The notes beneath the pieces are model-generated. The model had not been told where the DNA came from and did no database searches. It worked only from the letters and a program-made list of their open reading frames with translations. 62,875 nt of DNA from Terriglobia bacterium (GTDB lineage Bacteria > Acidobacteriota > Terriglobia > Terriglobales > Acidobacteriaceae): positions 1 to 62,875 of the forward strand of contig JAIQFO010000030.1 of NCBI GenBank assembly GCA_020073215.1, given 5' to 3'. This document shows, piece by piece, positions 34,991 to 42,741 of this stretch; positions within the stretch are counted from its first letter, which is position 1; every line of letters begins with the position of its first letter. A program made the translations under genes and the position numbers.

Positions 34991-35410
34991 TTACGAACGC
35001 GCGATCCACAGGACGGGGAAATGGCGCCCGAGTTTCTCGAAGTCGCGGTCGGAAGTGACGAGCGTGGCCTGGCGAAGTGCGGCCAAGGCAGCAGCAAAGC
35101 AATCCACATAGGGAATCTTGTGGAGTACTTTGATCTCACCTGCTTTCAGCACTTGCTCAAGGTGCACTGGAATGATCTGCAGCGGAAGGCGCGAAAGACT
35201 TGCGACAGTCTGCCGCGCCCTTTCTTCACCGCCTCGTTGCCACAGCACGTAAAACACTTCGCCCCAGTTTAGAACCGAAATCAGCACCGCGGTTTGGGGC
35301 CGCAATGCCTCTTCGAGAAGCCGCTCCACCTTCCTGGATCCGGGCCCGGCCTCGGCGAAATCCAACACAGCGTTCGCGTCGAGGACATAAGTTCTGCTCA
35401 CCTGGGCCAC
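34991..35410 (-). CDS. VapC-type PIN domain toxin (second module)
   Basis: The 139-residue PIN domain has acidic motifs YVLDANAVLDF, NWGEVFYVL, YVDCFAAALA and TSDRDF. Its start overlaps the end of the upstream gene by 13 bp, which fits a toxin read second in an antitoxin-toxin operon. It differs clearly in sequence from the toxins at 33320 and 60816. The RNA target is unknown. Confidence 0.85.
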   Translation of the reverse strand: MAQVSRTYVLDANAVLDFAEAGPGSRKVERLLEEALRPQTAVLISVLNWGEVFYVLWQRGGEERARQTVASLSRLPLQIIPVHLEQVLKAGEIKVLHKIPYVDCFAAALAALRQATLVTSDRDFEKLGRHFPVLWIARS

Positions 35411-35784
35411 CGGTCTTTCTCGATCCGGTGTTCACGTTCACGCTCCTCTACCAGTGATGGTTCGCCTGGCTCTCCTTTGAAACAGCCACGGAGGCTCCGG
35501 ATCAACTCTTCGATGGCGTGCGGGTCGACCTCTGCGGCAGCGTCGGAGACGTTCTTGCCCTGGTAACGAACGTCAAATCCAAAATCCTTCAAAATCGCGA
35601 CCGCCTGGTGCGAGTTGGTGGGATCGTTGGGGGGCACCCCTGCTGCCTCCAAGACGAGCGGCCTGGCAGGTAGCTCCCGTCCGTCAATGATCGCCGTCCA
35701 CTTCGCCGGACGGCTCCCGCGTAGTCGCTTGGCGGCCGCTGTTATGTCGGCGCGGGTGAGTGCCGAGACTCTGGCGCTTGGCAT
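35398..35784 (-). CDS. Putative antitoxin of the second PIN module
   Basis: ATG 35784 is preceded by AGGAGG at 7 bp, so the longer frame with a Met-rich leader is rejected. The product has 128 residues. It begins with MPSARVSALTRADI and has a central segment, WTAIIDGRELPARPLVLEAA, that resembles a small regulator. It does not look like a classical RHH or AbrB antitoxin. The antitoxin role is inferred from its overlap with the PIN gene and its position. The C-terminal part is charged. Confidence 0.6.
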   Translation of the reverse strand: MPSARVSALTRADITAAAKRLRGSRPAKWTAIIDGRELPARPLVLEAAGVPPNDPTNSHQAVAILKDFGFDVRYQGKNVSDAAAEVDPHAIEELIRSLRGCFKGEPGEPSLVEEREREHRIEKDRWPR

Positions 35785-35825
35785 CGTCAGTCCTCCTTGA
35801 GACAAGCTGGATTGGACCTGTCGAT

Positions 35826-35863
35826 TATTCATATTCATCATATTCATCATCATAGTCATAGTC
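35826..35863. repeat. ATTCAT/ATCATC microsatellite upstream of the second module
   Basis: Short AT-rich repeats of ATTCAT and CATCAT sit between the start of the antitoxin and lhr (read divergently). It may be a slippage-prone promoter region; the sequence does not show a clear operator. Confidence 0.6.
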
Positions 35864-35934
35864 AACACCTAATCGTTTCACCCGGACTGGGCGAACATTT
35901 TACGAAACTATGAATTCCAGCTACAATCACTCCC

Positions 35935-38900
35935 ATGCCGTCCGCAGTCTCCCCTTCCCTTGCCTGGGCTCATCCACTGGTGCAGGAGTGGTTCACGGCG
36001 CGCTTCTCGACCCCGACCGAGCCGCAGGAGCAGGGCTGGCCGCACATCCTTGCCGGGCATACCACGCTGATCTCGGCTCCGACTGGATCGGGCAAAACGC
36101 TGGCGGCTTTCCTCGCCTGCATTGATCGCCTCGTGTGCAAGGCGCTGGCGGGCGAACTGCGCGATCGCACGGAAGTTCTCTACGTGTCTCCGCTCAAGGC
36201 GCTGGGCAACGACATTCAGAAGAATCTCGAAATCCCGCTGGGAGAAATTCTGCAGATGGCGGGCGAGCGCGGCCTGCTGATGCCGGAGATCCGGACAGCG
36301 GTGCGCACGGGCGACACTTTAATGAAAGACCGGCGCCTCATGCTGAAGCGTCCGCCACACATTCTGGTCACGACGCCCGAGTCGTTCTACATTCTGCTGA
36401 CGGCGGAGAAGAGCCGCGCCATTCTGCGCGATGTGGAGACCGTGATTGTGGACGAAATTCACGCGGTGGCCGATGACAAGCGCGGCGTGCATCTGGCGCT
36501 TTCGCTGGAGCGACTGGAGGCGCTGACCGAGCGTCCGCCGGTGCGCATTGGGCTTTCGGCGACCCAGAAGCCGATTGAAGAAGTCGCGCATTTCCTCGCG
36601 GGCAGCGGCAGGCCCGATCCTGTGATCGTTAACGTCGGACACAAGCGCACGCTTGACCTTGGGGTTGAGGTTCCGTCCTCCGAGCTTGGGCCTGTGGCTT
36701 CGAACGAAATGTGGGACGAGATTTATGAGCGCATCGTGCAATTGGTGAACGCGCACCGCGCGACGCTGGTCTTCGTGAACACGCGGCGCCTGGCCGAGCG
36801 CATCTCCCATCAACTCGGCGAACGCCTAGGTGAAGAGAATGTGGCTGCGCATCACGGCAGCCTGTCGCGCAAGCTGCGCCTGGAGGCCGAGCGCAAGCTG
36901 AAAGAAGGCCAGGTGAAGGTGCTGGTCGCGACCGCTTCGCTGGAACTTGGCATTGACGTGGGAACCGTGGACCTCGTCTGCCATATCAGTTCGCCGCGTT
37001 CGATTGCGGTTGCCTTGCAGCGCGTGGGACGGTCGGGTCACTGGCGCGGCGCGGTCCCCAAAGGTCGATTTTTTGTCACCACGCGCGATGATTTGGCGGA
37101 ATGCGCCGTGCTGGTGCGCGCGATTCGGCGTGGCGAACTTGACCGCCTGATTTTTCCCGAAGCTTCACTCGATGTGCTGGCGCAGCAGATTGTGGCTTGC
37201 TGTGCGGCTTCGGGCAGCGCGGCGCCGCGGCGAGGGCAGGATGCCCTCGCGACAGCCGGCGGGGACGCCGGCGCTACGGTGCCGGAAGCCAGCGATGACG
37301 GGTGGGACGAGGATGAACTATTTGCGCTCGTGAGGGGGGCCTATCCCTATCGCAATCTTTCGCGCGAGACCTTCGACGCCGTGCTCGCGATGCTTTCGGA
37401 AGGAATCGCTTCCCAGCGAGGCCGCTACGGCGCATACGTGCATCACGACCGCATCAATCGCAAGCTGCGGGCGCGGCGCGGGGCGCGACTGGCGGCGATT
37501 ACCAGCGGCGGCGCGATTCCAGACAATGCCCTGTTCACGGTGGTCGCCGAGCCTGAAGGTGTGGTCGTGGGAACGGTGGATGAAGACTTCGCGGTCGAGA
37601 GCATGGCCGGAGAGGTCATGCTGCTCGGAAACACGTCGTGGCGGATTCGCCGCATCGAAGGCAAATCGTCACGCATCCTGGTGGAAAGCGCGCACGGTGC
37701 TCCGCCCGGAATCCCGTTCTGGCGCGGGGAAGCTCCGGCGCGGACGGCCGAGCTGTCATTGCAGTTGGGCGAATTGCGCAAGGAGATCAGCGATCGGCTG
37801 CCCGGCGTGGTTCCGGTCGAAGGATGGCGCAATCTTTCCATCGTTGCTGACGCCGTGAACTGGTTGCGCGAAGAATGCGGGCTTGATCTCTCCGGCGCCG
37901 AGCAACTGATTCAATACACGCTCGAAGGCCGCGCCGTGCTGGGCGATGTGCCGACGCAGCAGACCATCATCGCCGAGAGATTTTTCGACGAGGGCGGTGG
38001 GATGCAACTCATCATCCACGCGCCTTTTGGCGGGCGCATCAACAAGGCATGGGGACTGGCGCTGCGCAAACGCTTTTGCCGGGGCTTCAATTTCGAATTG
38101 CAGGCGGCGGCTACCGACAACGGGCTGAACATCGCGCTCGCCGAGCAGCACAGTTTCCCTCTCGCCGATGTTTTTCAATTCCTGGCTTCGGAAAGCATGC
38201 CGCCCATCCTCGAGCAGGCGGCCCTGGCGTCTCCGATTTTTCAGACGCGCTGGCGGTGGGATGCGACGCGGGCCCTGGCCCTGCTGCGCTTTCAGGGCGG
38301 CAAGAAAGTTCCGCCGCAGATTCAGCGCATCCGCTCCGACGATCTGCTGGCATCGGTTTTCCCCGACGTAGCAGCGTGCTTTGAAAACATCGAAGGCGAC
38401 ATCAAGATTCCCGATCATCCTTTAGTCGCCGAGGTCATGAAAGATGTGCTCACCGAGGCGCTGGATATCGACGGCCTCCGCGAAGTGCTGCGCGGCATCG
38501 AGCAGGGACGGATTCGCTGCCTGGCGGTGGACACTCCGGTGCCGTCGCAATTTTCGCACGAGATTCTCAACGCGAATCCGTATGCCTACCTGGATGATGC
38601 GCCGCTCGAAGAGCGCCGGTCGCGGGCGGTCGAGATGCGGCGCGTGCTGCCGGCGTCGGTACTCGAAGAAGTCGGCGCCCTCGATCCTGCGGCTATAGAG
38701 CAGGTGCAGCAAGAGGCTTGGCCGGATGTGCGCGACGCGGATGAACTGCACGATGTGCTCCATACGTTGGTGATGGTGCCGGCGGAGAACAGTTCTCAGT
38801 TCTCAGTTGTCAGTTCTCAACAACCACCGGCGAGCGCTGATTGGAGTGGATTCTTCGAGCGGTTGCGGCGCGAGAGCCGCGCCGTCGCAGCCGACGCCGC

Positions 38901-40434
38901 CGGCAAGCAATATTGGGTGGCCGCCGAGCGGCTCGAGTTGTTCCGCGCAATCCATTCTGTAGAGACGGGGCTTGCCCCGTCTCCCGCCGCTAACCAGCGA
39001 TCTGGCGGTGCGGGCGGAGACGCGGCAAGCCGCGTCTCTACGGTGAATTTTGAGGATGCGGTGCTGATTGCGGTGCAGGGATGGATGGCACATCTTGGTC
39101 CTACTACAGCTTCAGAGATTGGCGAAATGCTCGGACTGCCGGCTTCTGAGATTGAGAAAGCTTTGCTCCGCATTGAAGCAAGCGGGGCGATTCTGCGCGG
39201 CACGTTCCGCCCGGCCGATTCGCGAGAAGGGCGAACTGCGCTCGCCCGGACAGCCGAGGGCGGCTGTCCCCACATTGAAGCCGAAACCGAGTGGTGCGAG
39301 CGCCGTTTGCTGGCTCGCATTCATCGCCTGACGGTGGCAACCTTGCGCAAGCAGATTGAGCCGGCCACGGCAACGGAGTTTATGAATTGGCTTTTGCGCT
39401 GGCAGCACGTGGCTCCGGGTACGCAGGTGCGGGGCGAGCATGGCACGCTCGAAGTGATCCGGCAGTTGCAAGGCTTTGAAATTCCGGCGAGCGCGTGGGA
39501 ACGGTTTGTGCTCGCGCGCAGAATTTCGGACTACGATCCGGCGCACCTCGATCAGCTTTGCCTGGCAGGCGTGGTGGGATGGGGCCGCCTGTCGCCGCAT
39601 CCCGCAACGCTCGAAGCCACCCAAGAGGGCGAGACCCGGCGGCGCGTGATCCCGACCCGTGTCGCGCCGATTGCATTCTTCGTGCGCGAAGATGCGGATT
39701 GGATGCGAACCCATCATCCTGGGGCGGAAGATTCTACTACTTCGTTCTTAAGTCCGGTGGCGCAGGCGGTACTCGAACTTTTGAAACAACGAGGCGCGCT
39801 GTTTTTCCCCGATCTGGTGCGGGCGACGGGCCGGCTCAAAGCGGAAATCGAAACCGGACTGTGGGAACTGGTCGCCGCCGGCCTGGTGACCGCCGACGGG
39901 TTCGAGAACCTGCGCGCGCTGGTGACACCGAAGGGCGCTGTGGGCAGCGGCCTGGGGAGAGTGATGGGCAAAGCACGCCGCCCTCGCAATGCGCCGGGGC
40001 GCTGGTCGTTGTTGCACACCGAGGGGGCCGAGCGCGACCGCAGCGTCGAGTCCTGCTGCTGGATGTTGCTGCGGCGCTATGGGGTAGTCTTTCGTGACCT
40101 GCTGGCGCGGGAAACGAACCTGCCGCGCTGGCGTGAATTGCAGATTGGGTACCGCCGCTTGGAAGACCGCGGCGAAGTGCGCGGAGGGCGCTTCGTCGAT
40201 GGATTTCTGGGCGAGCAGTTCGCGCTTCCGGTGGCCGTCGAGAGTCTGCGCGCCTACCGCAAGCTGCCGCAGAACACGCAGGGGGAGCGTGTCGTCATTG
40301 GCGCCGCGGATCCGCTGAACCTGGTGGGGATCATTGTTCCCGGCGAGCGCATTCCCGCCATCTCAGGGCGAAGTGTGACGTTTCGCGACGGTGTGTGGGA
40401 AGCGGAGGACGCGCTGATGGCTTCCGGGTATTAA
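35935..40434 (+). CDS. lhr: Lhr-type ATP-dependent helicase (long form)
   Basis: This is a large superfamily 2 helicase related to E. coli Lhr, 1499 residues (E. coli about 1538). Motifs are TGSGKTLAA (Walker A, about residue 45), DEIHAVADDKRG, SATQKP and LELGIDVGTVDLVCH with QRVGRSGH. The winged-helix and Lhr C-terminal domains occupy the second half. Uniquely, four stretches are repeat-derived and in frame: about residues 431-448, 952-962, 1009-1037 and 1099-1114. Each matches an intergenic repeat family elsewhere in this window. The first sits between the helicase core and the WDEDELFALVR segment. The protein is probably still functional because every core motif is intact. The family is linked to DNA repair. 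Confidence 0.95.
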   Translation: MPSAVSPSLAWAHPLVQEWFTARFSTPTEPQEQGWPHILAGHTTLISAPTGSGKTLAAFLACIDRLVCKALAGELRDRTEVLYVSPLKALGNDIQKNLEIPLGEILQMAGERGLLMPEIRTAVRTGDTLMKDRRLMLKRPPHILVTTPESFYILLTAEKSRAILRDVETVIVDEIHAVADDKRGVHLALSLERLEALTERPPVRIGLSATQKPIEEVAHFLAGSGRPDPVIVNVGHKRTLDLGVEVPSSELGPVASNEMWDEIYERIVQLVNAHRATLVFVNTRRLAERISHQLGERLGEENVAAHHGSLSRKLRLEAERKLKEGQVKVLVATASLELGIDVGTVDLVCHISSPRSIAVALQRVGRSGHWRGAVPKGRFFVTTRDDLAECAVLVRAIRRGELDRLIFPEASLDVLAQQIVACCAASGSAAPRRGQDALATAGGDAGATVPEASDDGWDEDELFALVRGAYPYRNLSRETFDAVLAMLSEGIASQRGRYGAYVHHDRINRKLRARRGARLAAITSGGAIPDNALFTVVAEPEGVVVGTVDEDFAVESMAGEVMLLGNTSWRIRRIEGKSSRILVESAHGAPPGIPFWRGEAPARTAELSLQLGELRKEISDRLPGVVPVEGWRNLSIVADAVNWLREECGLDLSGAEQLIQYTLEGRAVLGDVPTQQTIIAERFFDEGGGMQLIIHAPFGGRINKAWGLALRKRFCRGFNFELQAAATDNGLNIALAEQHSFPLADVFQFLASESMPPILEQAALASPIFQTRWRWDATRALALLRFQGGKKVPPQIQRIRSDDLLASVFPDVAACFENIEGDIKIPDHPLVAEVMKDVLTEALDIDGLREVLRGIEQGRIRCLAVDTPVPSQFSHEILNANPYAYLDDAPLEERRSRAVEMRRVLPASVLEEVGALDPAAIEQVQQEAWPDVRDADELHDVLHTLVMVPAENSSQFSVVSSQQPPASADWSGFFERLRRESRAVAADAAGKQYWVAAERLELFRAIHSVETGLAPSPAANQRSGGAGGDAASRVSTVNFEDAVLIAVQGWMAHLGPTTASEIGEMLGLPASEIEKALLRIEASGAILRGTFRPADSREGRTALARTAEGGCPHIEAETEWCERRLLARIHRLTVATLRKQIEPATATEFMNWLLRWQHVAPGTQVRGEHGTLEVIRQLQGFEIPASAWERFVLARRISDYDPAHLDQLCLAGVVGWGRLSPHPATLEATQEGETRRRVIPTRVAPIAFFVREDADWMRTHHPGAEDSTTSFLSPVAQAVLELLKQRGALFFPDLVRATGRLKAEIETGLWELVAAGLVTADGFENLRALVTPKGAVGSGLGRVMGKARRPRNAPGRWSLLHTEGAERDRSVESCCWMLLRRYGVVFRDLLARETNLPRWRELQIGYRRLEDRGEVRGGRFVDGFLGEQFALPVAVESLRAYRKLPQNTQGERVVIGAADPLNLVGIIVPGERIPAISGRSVTFRDGVWEAEDALMASGY
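37227..37278. repeat. In-frame repeat in lhr (family G)
   Basis: Palindromes CGAGGGCAGGATGCCCTCG and GCCGGCGGGGACGCCGGC encode an Arg/Gly/Ala-rich insert between the helicase core and the next conserved block. Confidence 0.75.
38790..38819. repeat. In-frame family F repeat in lhr
   Basis: CAGTTCTCAGTTCTCAGTTG tandem units translate as SSQFSVVSSQQ. The same sequence lies upstream of the gene at 5801. Confidence 0.75.
38959..39042. repeat. In-frame family E repeat pair in lhr
   Basis: GTAGAGACGGGGCTTGCCCC and a second unit around GAGACGCGGCAAGCCGCGTC in opposite orientation frame about 28 residues (VETGLAPSP... to ...ASRVST). It matches the intergenic elements at 49541 and 50523. Confidence 0.8.
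39229..39275. repeat. In-frame family A repeat in lhr
   Basis: GCGAACTGCGCTCGC and ACAGCCGAGGGCGGCTGT are followed by CCCCACA. They encode about LARTAEGGCPH and match the left repeat at position 1. Confidence 0.8.
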
Positions 40435-40477
40435 GCTCCTAGCTCTTAGCTCTTAGCTTCCAACTCAACACACAGTT

Positions 40478-40557
40478 GTCATCCTGAGCGAAGCGAAGGA
40501 CCTGCTTTTCGCGGCGTCGATAGAAAGCAGCAGGTCCTTCGCTTCGCTCAGGATGAC
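40478..40557. repeat. Family B long inverted repeat between convergent genes
   Basis: The arms GTCATCCTGAGCGAAGCGAA and CTTCGCTTCGCTCAGGATGAC are nearly perfect, with inner GGACCTGC and GCAGGTCC. It lies between the ends of lhr and the M23 peptidase gene, where a hairpin could terminate both transcripts. Confidence 0.9.
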
Positions 40558-40644
40558 AACTCAACTTCTATGTCACGACGTCGTCTCGACTTTTCGAGAC
40601 AGCACGCCAGCGAAGCACACCAGAGATTTCGAGCACAAATTCCC

Positions 40645-41559
40645 TCACGGCAACTTCAGTTGTAGCAGCACTTGCGGATTCAGATACACCCCCTGCCAGC
40701 GCACGGCCAGATGCAGGTGCGGCCCCGTAGCGCGGCCCGTGCCTCCGCTCAGCCCGATCGGCTGCCCTTTACTCACCCCGTCGCCTTCTTTGACGGAAAA
40801 TTTCGACAAATGCAGGTAGAGCGTCAGAAGACCCTGGCCGTGGTCGATCACCACCCAGTTCCCTTCGAAGAACATCGGACGCGCGAGGATGACGCGGCCG
40901 CTGTTCACGGCTGCGATCTCGGTTCCACTGGGCACGCGGAAATCGAGCCCCTGATGCGTGCTTTGAACCGATCCGTTGAACACGCGCTCGACTCCGAACA
41001 CACCCGAGATCTCGGCATTCACCGGAGGCGCGAACGAGCCTTCCCATTCGCGCTCGGCAGTGACTGTTTTGAGAATCTCGGCTTTGGTTTCCTTGTCCTG
41101 TGCGATCTGGCGCTGCTCTTCAGGGCTCGGCGCGGTGTATTGTCCGGGAACTGTCACCGGCAGAAGCACGCGGGGATAGCGCTGCCGTTCCACTCGAATC
41201 TTTTTATCGAATGAAATCGCCTGTCCGGCAGTCGTTTCCGCGTGGAGCTCGAGGGAATAGGCTCCGGGCTTGGTTTCCTGGCTTGCGCCAGCGAGAGCGA
41301 ACCAGGACTTGTGGTTGGGGTCAAAACTGAATGCGATCTCGTGGCCCAGCCAGTTCCCCGAAAGCACGCGGACCGGCTTCGGCGTGGTTACACGAAAGAG
41401 TACCGGGCTTCCGTTGACCAGGCGGGCGGGCTGGTTGACGACTGTCCAACGGGCGGCAGTTGCGGCGGATGAGTTTGCGGCCAGTGCAAGGAGCACGCAC
41501 GCAATGAAGACAGCGGGATGGAAGAGGCGTTCGCGATGCACAACTAGATTAAACACCAT
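40645..41559 (-). CDS. Exported M23 (LytM-type) peptidase
   Basis: The 304-residue protein has an N-terminal signal segment (about 12-33). The C-terminal LytM domain (about 190-300) has the metal and catalytic pattern HQGLDFRVPSGTEIAAV, NWVVIDHGQGLLTLYLHL and GPHLHLAVRW. It probably cuts peptidoglycan cross-links in the periplasm, or acts as a regulator if catalytic residues are altered. The HxxxD and HxH residues are all visible. It is divergent from the decaheme gene at 41832, with 272 bp between that hold only small hairpins. Confidence 0.9.
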   Translation of the reverse strand: MVFNLVVHRERLFHPAVFIACVLLALAANSSAATAARWTVVNQPARLVNGSPVLFRVTTPKPVRVLSGNWLGHEIAFSFDPNHKSWFALAGASQETKPGAYSLELHAETTAGQAISFDKKIRVERQRYPRVLLPVTVPGQYTAPSPEEQRQIAQDKETKAEILKTVTAEREWEGSFAPPVNAEISGVFGVERVFNGSVQSTHQGLDFRVPSGTEIAAVNSGRVILARPMFFEGNWVVIDHGQGLLTLYLHLSKFSVKEGDGVSKGQPIGLSGGTGRATGPHLHLAVRWQGVYLNPQVLLQLKLP

Positions 41560-41831
41560 TGACGGTCAGTTGTTTCGGCTGTTTCGGGCCGCAATGGGCG
41601 GGGAATAGCGGGAATCCAGGCACGGTCCATCAAACGAGTCTCGGCAGAATCCGGCTTCTCGTTAGGGCCTGTCTCGGTTCATTTCCGGCACCTTGGACTG
41701 CGTCCATTCGCCTACTTGTGCCCCCGCGCTGGTGATCCCACACTGAGCCAAGGTCGGGCTTTTTTCCATTTTGCTCGACCTGCGCACGGGTGACCCGATG
41801 CGCGAGCGCTTGCAGAAAGCGGAGTTGGTTC

Positions 41832-42725
41832 ATGAAAACGGCATCTTCGATCCGGTTCTTTGTGGTTGTCTTCTTACTCTCAGCGTCCGCTATGGCCGCC
41901 AACGAAAAAAACGATCATGGCAAGCCGGCCGACACGGCGCAGTATGCCGGCTCTGACGTTTGCCTGACTTGTCACGAGGACGTTTACAAAAAGCAGTTCG
42001 AAGGCACGCCCCATTTTCAGACCCTCAAGAAGGATGGTCACGGCTGTGAATCCTGCCATGGTCCGGGGGCCGAGCACGTGGCGGGCGGCGGCGACAAAAC
42101 CAAGATCATCCGTTTCGCAACTCAGTCGCGTTCTGAATCCAGCCGGCGCTGTCTCGAATGCCACGGCCAAGCTCGCGAGCAGCAGCATTTTGGCTCGTCC
42201 GCCCACTCCGGCAACGATGTCGGCTGCCTCGATTGCCACAGTCCGCATCATGCCCAAGAAGAGCGCAAGCTGCTGGTCAAGGCGCAGCCCGAACTTTGCT
42301 ACGGATGCCATGCCTCGGCACGCGCCGAGTTTGCCCGCCCTTACCACCATCGGGTGAATGAGGGGCTCGTCACCTGCAGCGACTGCCACAACGTGCATGG
42401 CACCTCGGCGTTGCGCCAGGTGCGTGCCACTCCGGGCGGGGACGCGGTTTGCTACAAGTGCCACGCCGATAGGCAAGGGCCATTCATCTACGAGCACATG
42501 CCGGTAAAGACGGAAGGCTGCATGAGTTGCCACACACCGCACGGCTCGACCAATCCGCGCCTTCTGCGCGTGTCCCAGGTCAACCTGCTGTGTCTGCAGT
42601 GTCACAGCGCTCCGGCGCTTAGCCCCTCGGGACCGGCGCACAACCAGTCCCAGAAGTATCAGGCCTGCATTCTGTGCCACGCGGCCATCCATGGCTCCAA
42701 TTTGAGCCAGGTATTCATGAAGTGA
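41832..42725 (+). CDS. DmsE-type decaheme c-type cytochrome
   Basis: The start ATG 41832 (MKTASSIRFF) precedes a signal peptide ending near AMAAN; 297 residues. Exactly ten CxxCH motifs are present in order (CLTCH, CESCH, CLECH, CLDCH, CYGCH, CSDCH, CYKCH, CMSCH, CLQCH, CILCH). This fits the DmsE/MtrA class that carries electrons across the periplasm and through an outer-membrane barrel. The gene is followed by an MtrB/PioB-like barrel gene after 16 bp, so they form an operon. No MtrC-like outer cytochrome is visible in this window. The extracellular acceptor or donor is unknown. Confidence 0.93.
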   Translation: MKTASSIRFFVVVFLLSASAMAANEKNDHGKPADTAQYAGSDVCLTCHEDVYKKQFEGTPHFQTLKKDGHGCESCHGPGAEHVAGGGDKTKIIRFATQSRSESSRRCLECHGQAREQQHFGSSAHSGNDVGCLDCHSPHHAQEERKLLVKAQPELCYGCHASARAEFARPYHHRVNEGLVTCSDCHNVHGTSALRQVRATPGGDAVCYKCHADRQGPFIYEHMPVKTEGCMSCHTPHGSTNPRLLRVSQVNLLCLQCHSAPALSPSGPAHNQSQKYQACILCHAAIHGSNLSQVFMK

Positions 42726-42741
42726 GGGAGCGACGATACCT

